Of a DNA stretch of 64,000 nt, positions 1-9,741 are shown one piece after another (within the stretch, counting starts at the first letter, position 1; each line of letters begins with the position of its first letter). The position numbers and the translations under genes were made by a program. This DNA comes from Corythucha ciliata (taxonomy: Eukaryota; Arthropoda; Insecta; Hemiptera; Tingidae), in assembly GCA_038030265.1 (NCBI GenBank), contig CM075941.1:55839952-55903951 (forward strand). Direction: 5' to 3'. The notes under the pieces were generated by a model that had not been told where the DNA came from, made no database searches, and saw only the letters and a list, made by a program, of their open reading frames with translations.

Positions 1-601
1 CCCGTTCCGTAAAAGCATATTCTTCTCTAGGAACTTACAAATCAGCTTTAAATTGTATAGGCGTGTTTGGGGTCTTGGAGCTTACAATTTTATGTCCACC
101 ATCACTACAATAACTCACAGCTTCGTCTGTCACCCGGTCCGACCTTCTTCTTGGAGGGCGGGGGGGGGCTTGGATTTCGGAATTCAAAGACATGAAAGAA
201 AATAAGAAAAGGAATCGCTTCACAGTGGATTGGAGCCATGCCATGGTTGGGCCGTCATCGTCGTTTGGATACGCAGCTTTGCTGTGGTTGTGCCCAGCAG
301 CGTACTGAGGTAGATGGGTGGAGGGGGGGACAGGTCGTCGGTCCGAGCCCTCCCCCTCCCCCCACGCTTCCAATGAGTAGAAAAGATGAAACAATCGACT
401 CGATAGTATCGAGAAGTTTGAGCGCTTTGATTAGAGAATGAATACATGTAAGTCCTTAGTATAAAATTGAGTAGAAATGCTTCTGCCCAATTTCTCCTTA
501 CGCGGCTAAAATTGAGAAGAATCGCTCGTTCGCGGTTTTTATATATCTGGACCACTTTACGGCTAGAATTGAAATAAATTCGCTAACGTGCTGTTTTCGG
601 G
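1..601. other. Intron or upstream sequence, no gene recognised
   Basis: No exon, RNA gene or transposon protein could be read here. The stretch has a G run near 161-177 and C-rich runs near 350-362. Open frames on both strands overlap each other and show no recognisable protein. It most likely belongs to the intron that precedes the first calcium-channel exon at 3637, because that exon starts inside a codon and needs an upstream partner outside this window. Confidence 0.5.
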
Positions 602-615
602 TCAACTCAGTGGCT
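602..615. repeat. Target site duplication, left copy, of LINE-A
   Basis: The 14 bases tcaactcagtggct occur here and again at 2319-2332, directly outside the LINE-A insertion. This is seen in the sequence. Variable-length duplications of this size are the usual footprint of target-primed reverse transcription. Confidence 0.8.
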
Positions 616-897
616 CTCTCTCTCTCTCTCTCTCTGCGGAACTCCTTAAGATGTGGCCAGTACCTAGACCTTTTTGCAGGCCTTTACCTGGCCTGTACCC
701 CATCTTTGGCCCGGATACCGCAACAGAGTCGGTCCCATCGCTCAGCTCAACCCGTTAGCCACGGCTGCTGGCCAGCCAGCCGCGCCCGAGAGAGACCACG
801 CGGAGGTGGGTCTTTTGAGCTGAGGATGCTGGCTTCCGCCATGGACCGAAACCGGACAGGGAAGAGAATCCTGCCCGGGTTGCCCGAGTAGGGAACC

Positions 898-1860
898 CTA
901 CTCAAGCATGGCCGGTCCCAGCCCTCTTCGCTCCAACCAGGAGCGGGAGAAGGCCAGGAGGCGGCCATACGCCCGCCGGTTTCGGACAAGAGCCGAGTCT
1001 TCCGGTGGGCCTCCACTGCCCCATGTCGCCCGCCACAGATCCCCGTGGAGACTGCAGCGATGAAGCACATGGTCGGCGGTCTCCTCCTCGACACCACAAG
1101 GGCATGTTGGAGAGTCCCGCCGCCGAAAGAACCACAACTTGGCGTTAAACGAGCCGTGTCCAGTCAGGATTTGCATGGCAGCGTGCTCAAGGGTGAACCA
1201 CTTGGCCGCTGCCAGTCTCGTCCGAACGTCGGGCACGAACCCGAATGTACGCCTACCCGTTGAACTGTAAGTCCAACGCGCCTGCCAAGCCTCAACGACT
1301 AGGTCGTCAAGGAGGCGGAGGCCCCATGCGGCCCCCCACTCCTCGGCCAAGAGACCGAGGCGCTCTGCCCAATCTTCACGGCACCGTACCCAGTCAAAGT
1401 TTCCCTGAACCAGGCGGCGCCCGTGAACCCATGCGTCGAGCAGGAGGTCCGCAGGAGGTATCCCCGCCAGCACCTGAAGCGCGTCGGAACTGACAGTCCG
1501 GTACGCCATGGTCACCCTTATCAAGGCCTGCCGCTGCAAGCTGAGGACCTTCACCCTCTGAGCTTTCGTGGGCCGGTGCCACCACCACGTTGCACCGTAC
1601 AGCAGGGTAGGTACGAATACCGCCCTGAAGTAACGAGCTCGGCAGTGGAATTTCGTGCCCCATACGTTTCCCCACACCGACCTGAAGAGGGCAAAGGTAC
1701 TCTCTAGCTTCCCCGCAACCGCCTCTAGCTGCGGGGTCGCTGTCCTCCCCGGGTTAATCTCGACCCCTAGGTAGCGGCCCTGCCGTTCCCCCACAAGGCG
1801 TGATCCCCGATAGCGCACCACCAGGCGGCAGTCCTGCGAGAGACGACCCCGCATTACGAC
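898..1860 (-). pseudogene. LINE-A reverse transcriptase thumb and C-terminal domain
   Basis: This frame continues the LINE protein after two frameshifts. It shows the thumb segment (YLGVEINPGR), a long C-terminal part with YGATWWW, and a terminal LTGHGSFNAKLWFF followed by C-x-C and H-x(4)-C residues. That arrangement is typical of the R1-clade C-terminal zinc-finger-like region. It ends at a stop near 898, about 280 bases before the GA tail; that interval would be the 3' UTR. The open frame extends upstream to 2097, but the part above about 1860 is out of frame relative to the real protein. Confidence 0.8.
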
Positions 1861-2318
1861 CATTTGGGGTCTTCGGCACAGCGAGAGCCAGTTTGACCGC
1901 CCCGCACCATTCGTCCACGACCCGCAACAGCCGATCGATCTCCCGACCGGCCTCGTCCCGGGAGCGCGCCCGCGACAACAACCGCAAGGTCGTCCACGTA
2001 CGCCACTCCCTCGAAACCCTCCCCCTGCAAAAGCCACAAAAGGGCGGCAAAGAGAAGGTTCCACAAAGCAGCCGAGAGAACCGACCCCTGCGGGCAACCT
2101 CTGGTGAGAGGTTCCCGCACCTCCTCACTACCGTAGCGGAGCCGCACCTCCCTCGACTCGAAGTACGAGGCGATCACCCTGAAGATGTCGTTTGGGACAC
2201 CAGCATCTCGCAGCGCCATCAAGACCCCCGGCCACGACACTGAGTCGAAGGCCCCCTGCACATCCAGCAGGACCGCCACCTTGTACTTCCCGTAGGGGGC
2301 ATCGACGAGGGACTGCAC
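1854..2318 (-). pseudogene. LINE-A reverse transcriptase, N-terminal fragment
   Basis: The translation contains RT palm motifs: a D-x-x-x-A-F-D block (LLDVQGAFDSVSW), the GCPQGSVLS block, and the AYVDDLAV catalytic box with both aspartates. This is the active-site part of a non-LTR reverse transcriptase. After the YVDD box the frame is lost near 1960 and again near 1860. The continuing protein can be followed through two other frames (around 1754-1960 and then 898-1860), so the copy is dead. Confidence 0.85.
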
Positions 2319-2332
2319 TCAACTCAGTGGCT
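2319..2332. repeat. Target site duplication, right copy, of LINE-A
   Basis: Second copy of the 14-bp repeat found at 602-615. It marks the 5' end of the truncated minus-strand element. Confidence 0.8.
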
Positions 2333-2950
2333 AAATTGGAGAAAAAACGCTAATTTAAAGCTAAAAAAGGGGGGGGGAATCACTTATTCGCGGCCAAAGT
2401 TAAGTAAAAGCGCTAATTCACCACTAAAATCTAGACAAATCTCCAATTCACTCGTTCGCGGCTAAAATTTAGAAGTAGCGCTAATCTGGATGGTGGTTAC
2501 ACGTTGAGAATTGAACTCTCTGAGAGTGCCAGGTGCTCTCCCGAGAACTGGCCCGTTTAGAATGGCGAGTTTAAGCTCTCGAGCGTACTCTTGAGAGCGA
2601 AAAACTATGAAATTTAAACGCAGCTTTACTGTGCTTTCCTTATAGGTCTTATAGGCTGAACCTGCACAATTTTAGGCCAGAGTTACGGGCGTTTGATTTC
2701 AATACAAAAAACTCACACATTAGAACACTTCAGGCTAATCCCGCTGTAAATGCTGAAATCGCGTGACAGGTACCGTCGTCATAAGGCTAAACAGCAGAAA
2801 AAGTGCTGATTCGCAGTTAGAATCGAGAAGAAAATGTGCTAATTCGCGGATAAAATTGAGAAAAAGCGCTCATTCGTGGGTGAAATTGAGGTAAAGCGCA
2901 AAATCTTGGTTTATGGAGGCCGTTTCACGGTAAAAATCGAGAAGAGGCGG
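2333..2950. repeat. Degenerate minisatellite, 'aaaattgagaaaaagcgctaattcgcgg' family
   Basis: The words aaaattgag, gcgctaattc and ttcgcggc recur every 30 to 40 bases with many substitutions and gaps, for example near 2333, 2395, 2440, 2820 and 2850-2900. The same words recur near 38270-38540, and in the opposite orientation near 49620-51250 and 53034-53640. It is a dispersed, decayed tandem repeat, not coding. The stretch 2500-2760 within it shows only weak traces of the motif. Confidence 0.6.
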
Positions 2951-3636
2951 TAGTGTGCTGTTTTTGAGGCAATAAAAAGTAAATTTATGGATAAAGAGGG
3001 AAAAATAAAAATGTTAAAATTAGAAATAAGCGTGCACAAAACGGCTGTACGACGGGCCTGTGCCGATGGCCTAGCCGCGTGGCCCACGCTCGCGGAAACT
3101 TTGGGTGTGGTAGGTCGGGGGATGGGGGGGGGGATTTGTGAAAACATGCTAATAGGCCAAAAGCAATTTCTATATTATGTAGAGATCTGGGGAATCCAGG
3201 AGGAGGAGGCACGAATCCCCCCCCCCCCCCCGCTAAATTATCAAAGCCACCACACCCTTCGCCTTGGAGATTCATCTAATAAAATCTGTTGTCGCGCTGG
3301 TTATTGGTTAGCCAACAAAATTGAAGGGTCTCCCTAAAAAAACAGATTTTTCTTGCAAGCAAATGGCTTTTTGGCCTCTAAAATTATCCGTTCTTGAAAG
3401 GAAACTGAATTTCTCTGTCCAAAGACTGGTTCTTTCAACAATTTTCACTACAAAAAAAAAATTGCTGACTGCTCAAATCCTGGGAGTCGGTCGTCGTGAA
3501 TGTATTTTACCTGAAAATTCCGCTTTTCCTCAAACGTCGTTTTAAAGTGGGGAGTTATGTATGAGCTGGAGGGGGGAAGGGGGTAAGCAGACGCCTAAAA
3601 AAACAACGCTAAAAATTGGTTTTTACTTGTTTGCAG
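2951..3636. other. Intron tail before the first channel exon
   Basis: AT-rich sequence with a G run near 3118-3133 and a C run near 3219-3231. No protein is recognisable. It ends in a pyrimidine-containing acceptor (ttacttgtttgcag) at 3636. Confidence 0.6.
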
Positions 3637-3841
3637 GTATTGGTCTTCATTACGTAATCTTGTGATATCCCTTCTAAATTCCATGCGATCCATTATATCC
3701 CTGTTGTTCCTTCTCTTCCTTTTCATTCTCATATTCGCCTTGCTCGGAATGCAACTTTTCGGGGGTAAGTTTAATTTTGACGATGGGACACCGCCGACGA
3801 ACTTCAATACTTTCCCTATCGCTCTACTAACAGTCTTCCAA
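3637..3841 (+). CDS. cac: Cav2 exon e1: domain II S4-S5 linker, S5, start of pore
   Basis: The acceptor ttgcag ends at 3636 and the donor caa/gtatga begins at 3842. The exon starts with the last base of a split codon and then reads [16 protein letters not shown], the IIS4-S5 linker. The S5 helix follows ([24 protein letters not shown]), then [12 protein letters not shown] of the pore turret, ending at TVFQ just before the selectivity filter. The exon is 205 bases and ends in phase 0. Confidence 0.93.
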
Positions 3842-3915
3842 GTATGAGACGATTTTTTTTGTCCTGTTTTGCGAGGTTTTTTCGCCCGTTAAAGTCAATT
3901 TTTTTTTTTAAATAG

Positions 3916-4137
3916 ATTTTGACTGGGGAGGACTGGAACGAAGTGATGTATCAAGGCATTGAGTCTCAGGGTGGTCACAAAAAGGGTGGAATGGTTTACG
4001 CTCTTTATTTTATCGTTCTTGTTTTATTTGGTAACTACACACTGCTCAATGTATTTTTGGCCATTGCCGTCGACAACCTTGCCAACGCTCAGGAGTTGAC
4101 AGCGGCTGAAGAGGAACAAGAAGAGGAGGACAAAGAG
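3916..4137 (+). CDS. cac: Cav2 exon e2: domain II selectivity filter and S6
   Basis: Begins [12 protein letters not shown]. The E of TGEDW is the domain II selectivity-filter glutamate. S6 follows ([24 protein letters not shown]), then an acidic stretch [10 protein letters not shown] that opens the II-III loop. It is 222 bases, phase 0 at both ends. The donor is gttcgt, weak beyond the GT, but the next exon joins in frame. Confidence 0.93.
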
Positions 4138-4233
4138 GTTCGTAGACAACGGGTTTGCTGGGGGGGGGGGGACACTCAGATCCATAAAAATTTGTAATTT
4201 GTTGTCGGTGTTTTTTTTTTTTTTTTCTCGCAG

Positions 4234-4328
4234 AAACAGCAACTCGAATTAGAAAAAGAAATGGAGAGCCTTCACGCTAGAGACGGTAGTCCCCCAAAAT
4301 TAGAAGTGTCACCGCCGTCACCAGGATA
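4234..4328 (+). CDS. cac: Cav2 exon e3: II-III cytoplasmic loop, part 1
   Basis: Reads KQQLELEKEMESLHARDGSPPKLEVSPPSPG and ends two bases into a tyrosine codon before the donor gtaagc. The acceptor follows a T16 tract. The charged, coiled and then proline/serine-rich sequence fits the loop joining domains II and III. A stop in this frame lies immediately after the donor, which supports the chosen border. Confidence 0.88.
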
Positions 4329-4407
4329 GTAAGCCACTGCCACCCTCCCCCCCACCCTAGCCTAAATCCCCCTCAACCATTTATATTATCGCTTTGTTTG
4401 CTTACAG

Positions 4408-4530
4408 CCATTCCGGGAAATCGAGAAACAAGGATGACGACGACAAAAAAGGCGGTGACACGGACGATGAAACCGGGCCCAAACCAATGCTGCCATATTC
4501 GTCAATGTTTATTTTAAGTCCCACAAATCC
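4408..4530 (+). CDS. cac: Cav2 exon e4: II-III loop end and pre-IIIS1
   Basis: Completes the split tyrosine, continues [20 protein letters not shown], and ends with [14 protein letters not shown], the conserved lead-in to domain III S1. It is 123 bases; the donor gtaagt leaves two bases of a proline codon. The whole II-III loop carried by e2 to e4 is only about a hundred residues, far shorter than in vertebrate Cav2 channels, and nothing like the synprint site is visible. Confidence 0.9.
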
Positions 4531-4601
4531 GTAAGTTCTCTTACAACTCTTCCCCGCCCCACCATTAAAATTTTACCTCAATTGGCACTTTTTTTTTCCA
4601 G

Positions 4602-4791
4602 GCTCCGTTCGGCGGCCCATTGGGTAGTTAATCTTCGGTATTTCGATTTTTTTATAATGGTAGTCATTACGTTGAGTAGCATTGCGCTCGCTGCCGAAGA
4701 TCCCGTTATAGAGCAGTCTACGAGAAACGTTATCCTAAATTATTTCGATTACGCTTTTACAGGGGTGTTCACTGTAGAAATGTTATTAAAG
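4602..4791 (+). CDS. cac: Cav2 exon e5: domain III S1-S2
   Basis: Reads [20 protein letters not shown] (IIIS1), then [14 protein letters not shown] and [14 protein letters not shown] (S2 with its conserved acidic residue). It is 190 bases, from the polypyrimidine acceptor ttttttttccag to the donor gtttgt, ending in phase 0. Confidence 0.93.
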
Positions 4792-4852
4792 GTTTGTTAA
4801 TTTATTCTAATAAAATTAATTATTTAATTAATTAATGTTTTTTGCGTTCCAG

Positions 4853-4965
4853 ATTTTAGATATGGGGGTTATTTTACATCCGGGATCGTATTTAAGAGAA
4901 TTCTGGAACATAATGGATGCCGTTGTAGTTATATGCGCCGGGGTTTCGCTAGGATTTGAGCTAAG
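4853..4965 (+). CDS. cac: Cav2 exon e6: domain III S2-S3
   Basis: Encodes ILDMGVILHPGSYLREFWN then the S3 helix IMDAVVVICAGVSLGFEL, leaving two bases (ag) at the donor gtaatc. It is 113 bases. The voltage-sensor wording is typical of Cav2 domain III. Confidence 0.92.
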
Positions 4966-5039
4966 GTAATCAAACTTAAACGTCCAAATTCACCAAATTG
5001 ACACTCACTCACTCTTTCTCTCTTTTTGTCTCTTCACAG

Positions 5040-5303
5040 TGGCAGCCAGGCTGGTCCACAATCGCTGTCGACGATCAAATCCTTGCGAGTACTTCGAGTC
5101 CTCCGCCCCCTAAAAACGATCAAACGAGTTCCAAAATTGAAGGCGGTGTTCGACTGCGTCGTGAATTCCCTTAAAAACGTCATCAACATTCTTATAGTCT
5201 ACTTACTGTTTCAATTCATTTTCGCTGTGATTGCCGTCCAACTTTTCAATGGCAAATTCTTCTTCTGCACCGACGAGAGTAAATTTTCAGAAGCTGAATG
5301 CCA
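5040..5303 (+). CDS. cac: Cav2 exon e7: domain III S4 voltage sensor and S5
   Basis: Joins as S then [20 protein letters not shown]. The arginine/lysine ladder [20 protein letters not shown] is the IIIS4 voltage sensor. S5 follows ([24 protein letters not shown]), then the turret [15 protein letters not shown]. It is 264 bases and ends two bases into a codon at the donor gtgagt. The next exon is more than five kb away because a LINE lies in between. Confidence 0.94.
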
Positions 5304-5745
5304 GTGAGTACAAATCTACCTCTTAAAACCTCGTTACCAACGGTGTCAGAAGCCAGTGAACAGTCACGTGGAATCTCCCCGTTTGTTCCCCAGTAACAAC
5401 CCGTTACTTTGTCTATAAATCCGCGTCGAATAAAACAAAATTAACTCCCTAACCAAAGCCAAAGCCAACCCCCTAGGATTCTAGAGAATCAAATGCGTTG
5501 AACTGCAATATTGAATTATCCGATCCTACGAAACGGATTTTAGCGAGAGCCAACCCAACGAAATTTGGATTTAAAGTGAAGGAAAATCGGATAAAGGATG
5601 AAAGAACCAAAATAACGAATTTCGATCTGGCAAAAGGTAAAACCGGCGAAATTTGAGTTTGTAAGACTCGAAAACCACGAAATTTATTTATGAAAGAGCG
5701 AACATTCGCAAAATTAGGTTCTGAAGTTTGAAATTGACGGTTTAT
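5304..5745. other. Intron with CGAAAT-type degenerate repeat
   Basis: From about 5540 to 5740 the words cgaaat and gaaatttg recur every 30 to 45 bases. This resembles the better preserved family near 13910-14420 and 33230-33520. No gene is recognised. Confidence 0.45.
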
Positions 5746-5749
5746 TTAA

Positions 5750-5905
5750 GGCCTCGCCACACCAAACGCGAACTGCCACGCGGACTGGTCCGCACGCGGA
5801 CAAAACTATGGTAAACGGGATATACCACACCCACACGTTGTCACGGTTTTTTGGCGAGCGGACCAGTCCGCGCGGCCGTTCGCATTTAGTGTTGCGAATT
5901 TGGGT
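5750..5905. repeat. Short inverted-repeat element (MITE-like)
   Basis: The left part (about 5764-5790, cacgcggactggtccgc) and the right part (about 5858-5884, gcggaccagtccgcgcgg) are inverted copies with a few mismatches, and the similarity extends outward to about 5752 and 5900. Total length is roughly 150 bases with no coding capacity. I could not define a clear target duplication, so the superfamily is open. Confidence 0.5.
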
Positions 5906-6029
5906 GATCCGTGAGTTTGGGATTTGACTGTACCACATAATTTTTTTCGTGGCAGCCAAACAATACACTCCCCCCCCCCCGGCACCACAAAGCCAAGCAA
6001 AAACACATAAAATTTTGTTTTTTAAAAGC

Positions 6030-6232
6030 AAAAGTCCAACCACAGAAAAAGTCCAACCACAGCAAAGGTCTAACCACTGCAGAGCTTTCAACCGCAGCAA
6101 AGGTCCAACCACATAAAAGGTCCAACCACAGCGAAAGTCGAACCACAGCCAAGGTCCAACCACAGCAAAGGTCTCAACCACAGCAAAGGTCTCAATCACA
6201 GCAAAGCTCCAACCACAGCCAAGGTCATTTTG
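6030..6232 (+). repeat. Tandem array of 'gtccaaccacagcaaag' units
   Basis: A unit of about 17 to 18 bases is repeated roughly a dozen times with substitutions. The same array is present in the opposite orientation at about 10090-10252, so the two arrays form arms around LINE-B. The core tccaaccaca is shared with the long satellite at 58926-61240. Confidence 0.8.
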
Positions 6233-6459
6233 ACCCCACGGTCATTTTTACCCCCACCCCCTCCCCCTCCACTGTAAATTTACCCCCCTCCCCCGCACCT
6301 TTTTCCAAAATTTGACGGGGATCAATCCTTTACATTTAATCCCATACCTGACGCGGCTCTAACCCATAGTTTGGGGACACCCCCCCACCCGAAAATTTTT
6401 CAATTTTTCGTAAATTTTTGCGGGGATCATTTGAGTATAAATAAGACTAGGGCGGTGAT

Positions 6460-6855
6460 ATGTCCAAACCTCCGGACAAGTTCAAACCCCCCTCACGATC
6501 AAACTCGTCAGCATCGTTGAAGGCCAAGTCAACTACCGCGCCTGCTGCGGCCTCTGCGACTCTTAAAACCAGTCTCAAACGATCCGCGCTGAAACCCAAC
6601 ACGCCCCCTACACCTCCGGACCGTCCACGCCCAACCACTGCTGACTGCGTCGCCCACGCCACGGTGGAACAGCAACCTCAGGTGGCCCCACCACAGTACA
6701 TCGCAGTTGACGCCGCAACATACTTCAGGGAGACAAACACTCCACCTACCGCAGAGACAGCCAAACAGATACGGAACAACGTGCGGATGGAGCAAACACG
6801 CAGACGGAGACCGCCACTCAGGAAACACAACCCTCGGACACCGCGATGGATATAG
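6460..6855 (+). CDS. LINE-B ORF1-like basic protein, probably truncated
   Basis: A 131-residue basic, proline/serine/threonine-rich protein beginning MSKPPDKFKPPSRS. It precedes the endonuclease frame by ten bases, as ORF1 does in R1-like LINEs. No CCHC zinc knuckles are visible, so the normal C-terminal part of ORF1 is missing or lies in another frame. The assignment rests on position and composition more than on motifs. Confidence 0.5.
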   Translation: MSKPPDKFKPPSRSNSSASLKAKSTTAPAAASATLKTSLKRSALKPNTPPTPPDRPRPTTADCVAHATVEQQPQVAPPQYIAVDAATYFRETNTPPTAETAKQIRNNVRMEQTRRRRPPLRKHNPRTPRWI

Positions 6856-6864
6856 CCGCTGCCC

Positions 6865-7290
6865 ATGAGTAGCGCACCACCGGACACAAGACCGCAACCA
6901 CACCTCACCTTCGGGCAACTCAACCTCGCGAAACAGCGGCTAACCTGGGACGATCTCCGTCAAACCCTCATCCCCCTAAACATCGATGTCATGGCCATCC
7001 AGGAACTGCCACGGTTCCCCACACCATCTCCTTCTTTTGGCTCTGGGACGCGCATCGCCCCACCCCAGATAGCGCAGAATCAAGCAACCGCAATCATCAT
7101 CCTCCGGCCATCTATTGATGCAACCTTTCTCTCGGAACACTCTTCAAACTTCGTCACGGTGGTCCGGGTAGGGTGTACATTCCTCCCCCGACCACCACCA
7201 CATTCACTGGCCCCCATGGCAGTTCCTTCATCGATATCTCCATCACCAAGCAACGTCTTCGGTCCGACTGGGCCCTTCACCCTAACCTAA
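6865..7290 (+). pseudogene. LINE-B endonuclease, N-terminal fragment
   Basis: Reads LTFGQLNLAKQRLTWDDL and then IDVMAIQELPR, matching the N-terminal N and the Q/E metal-binding segment of apurinic-like endonucleases of LINEs. Similarity stops near 7170 (VVRVGCTF) and the frame runs into unrelated sequence. The central part with the D-x-N catalytic motif is not present. Confidence 0.7.
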
Positions 7291-7769
7291 CGCCTTCCGA
7301 CCACGCGCTGATCACGCTGCTGCTACCAGTGACGCCTAACACCACGCCGAGGCCGCCCCGATCGCGCCGCTTCAACTACCAGAACGCCAACTGGCCAGCC
7401 TATCAGGCGATTATAGACGCTGAAATTTACACTCAGTTTCACCTCTCTCCACCACCTCCTGATGACAACATAAATGCTCAAATCACGGCTCTCACAGCCA
7501 TAATCCACCACGCCGCAACTAGATCAATTCCTAAGGCACCCCTGAGCGCAACCTCGACCCCATGGTGGACGGAGGAGCTCGCCTGTGCTCGCGCCCAGGC
7601 ACGTGCAGCCAAACGGCGCCGGCGTATTCACGGACTCACCGGAGATCCTCGCTCAGAAGCCCATCAGATCTTCGCAGATCGGCGCCGCGAGTACAAGCGA
7701 AAGACGAGAAGAACCAAACGTGCGGCCTGGCGCCGCCTGGTCACCGAAGAACTCGCAGTTGACCCCTGA
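7173..7769 (+). pseudogene. LINE-B endonuclease C-terminus and linker to RT
   Basis: In a frame different from the N-terminal part, TTTTFTGPHGSSFIDISIT and TPSDHALITLLLP give the C-terminal S-x-I-D and SDH motifs of the endonuclease. A basic linker rich in RAKRRRR follows. Joining VYIPPP directly to this segment implies deletion of the middle of the domain. The frame stops at 7769 before the RT. Confidence 0.7.
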
Positions 7770-7979
7770 AGTCTCCCTTCTAAAATTGGAACGAAAAGAT
7801 ATCGCCCCGCCACCATCCTCACAGCCACGCAGGGCACCACAACGACGCGAGAAACTCTAGCTACCACCCTCGAAACGCTATTTCCCGGCGATCAACCATC
7901 ACGAGACACCGCCAGTGATCGCGCCCTACGCGAAGCTACCACGCTGCCGCCCTCCCAGCCGCCAGCCCCAGACTGGACG

Positions 7980-8720
7980 GTGGAGGAGGTACAGGATGCC
8001 TTTAAGGCCACACCAACTCACAAGGCCCCCGGCCCGACCCGAACAACAGCGGAGATGCTGCGACCCCTGCCTGTCTCGGCAGTGACGGAATACAAGCGAA
8101 TCTACAACGATTGTCTTCACCTCTCCCACTTCCCGACACCCTGGAAGCACGGCCTCCTCACACTGCTACCTAAAGGCACGCACCGCGACCCACGAGACCC
8201 GAACAGCTACCGCTCGATAACGCTCTTGTCCGTGGAAGGCAAAGCGCTAGAGAAGCTAATCCTCAACCGCTTAGCACCAGCTATCTACCGGGAATGCAAC
8301 CGTTGGCAATATGGCGGCATCCCAGGCCGCTCCACTGACCAGGCGGCACTCGCCCTGCGGTCTCACATCGTCAGCGCACCAGACCGTATCGTCGCAGTCA
8401 TTTACTACGACATAGCCGGAGCATTTAACGCTGTTTGGTGGCCGGCCCTGCTCCAAGCCTTCCGTCAGAGTGATATTCCCTGTAATTTGTATGGCCTTCT
8501 GCGAGACTACTTCGTGGATCGCAGCGTCACACTCAGGAGTGGACCAACCTCGGTCACCCATCAAATTACAAGTGGCTGCCCCCAGGGTGCGGTCACCGCC
8601 TGCCTCGCAAGGGGACTTGTATTCGCCCCGCTCCTACACCTCATCGAAGCCGCCGACTACTCCGCGGTCGCCTACGTAGACGACCTCGCAGTTGTCCTCT
8701 CCGCGAGAGACCACCACCAT
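7980..8720 (+). pseudogene. LINE-B reverse transcriptase core
   Basis: Reads APGPTRTTAEMLRPL, PWKHGLLTLLPKG, YRSITLLSVEGKALEKLI, YYDIAGAFNAVWW, TSGCPQGAV and AYVDDLAVVLSA, the ordered motifs of a non-LTR RT including the catalytic aspartates. The segment after GCPQG (TACLARGLVFAPLL) looks locally scrambled by compensating indels. The frame is lost near 8715, after the YVDD box, so the enzyme is not intact. Confidence 0.85.
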
Positions 8721-9741
8721 CTTCGCCAACAGGTCCGACGAGTGGATGAAATCCCATCTCAGTCTCTATCGAGGGGCCTCTCTTTTCCCTCGCCAGCGGT
8801 ACATAGCCCTGCCACACAACCAACAACGCCTCGGCATCACGACCGACGTCACTTACCTGGGGATCGTCCTCGCACGAGACCCACGGCCATCCCTTCATCT
8901 CGCCCACCTCGCTGCCACCATCAGTGATACCTGTTCATTTGTGCGAAGCATCTCTGGACAGGGATGGGGAGCGTCCTTCCTTACCCGACTCCGGTACTAC
9001 AAGACCATCTTCCTGCCTTGCATTGCGTATGCGTGTGTCGTGTGGTGGCCCCAAGCCAAACCAAGCGACAGACGCAAAATAAGGACGATACAGCGACAGT
9101 TCCTGCTGGCCACCCTCAGGGCATACACTACCACCGCTCACGCCACCCTCCACGTTTTGGCTGGGGTGCTGCCACTCGACCTCGAACTCGACGTTAACGC
9201 GTCCTGCAGGGCAAAGGCGCTTGCTGCAAATATTTACCGCCCTCCGTATCTACAAGCCATTCCACTTGATCTGGATGACGCCAAGTACGCGGAACAGTGC
9301 CGTGCCGCAGCCACCTTAGCGTGGCAAACCGAATGGACCAGCGCAACAACCGGGCGCCACACCCATGCCATCATACCATCGGTCCAAGCGAGGCTCAAGT
9401 GGACACACCTCCGACCCAACTACCCTGCAGTCCAACTACTCTCCGGGCATGGCAATTTCAATGCCAAACTCGCCTTCCACAAGTGCCGCGATGACCCGCT
9501 CTGCCCCTGTGGCCAACGAGTTGAGGAGGATGCAGCTCATGTCATCTGGAGCTGCCCAATATACGCCGAGATTCGCGCACGCTGGAGAATATCACAGGCA
9601 CCACATACCCTCGTCAACACCCGTGCCGCAGCGCGCCGGTTCATGGCATTTGCCAACGCATGGAGTCGAATACGTGGTACGTCAGCTGCCATCGCACGAC
9701 CACCGCGACACTGCCTCATCAAACGCTGCTGCTCCCCCTGA
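8692..9741 (+). pseudogene. LINE-B RT thumb and C-terminal domain
   Basis: After the frameshift the protein continues with the thumb (VTYLGIVLARDPRPS), the CIAYACVVWWPQAKPSDRRK segment, and the terminal LLSGHGNFNAKLAFHKC followed by CPCG and HVIWSC. This is the same C-terminal architecture as LINE-A, which puts both in the R1-like group. The first residues of the open frame, about 8692-8760, lie out of the true frame. Confidence 0.8.

Larger units (their letters stand above)
616..2318 (-). mobile_element. LINE-A: 5'-truncated R1-like non-LTR retrotransposon
   Basis: A GC-rich block of 1.7 kb on the minus strand stands out from the AT-rich surroundings and is bounded by a 14-bp direct repeat. 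Its 3' end lies at 616, where the plus strand reads (ct)n, so the element ends in a GA-type simple tail. Its 5' end at 2318 begins inside the reverse transcriptase, so ORF1, the endonuclease and the N-terminal RT are absent. The encoded protein carries RT motifs and the C-terminal cysteine/histidine cluster of the R1 clade. The element sits in the intron upstream of the first channel exon, antisense to the gene. Confidence 0.85.

Noticed and set aside
1..600. Short open frames on both strands as possible genes
   Set aside because: Low-complexity proline/arginine-rich translations, mutually overlapping, without recognisable motifs or splice partners.
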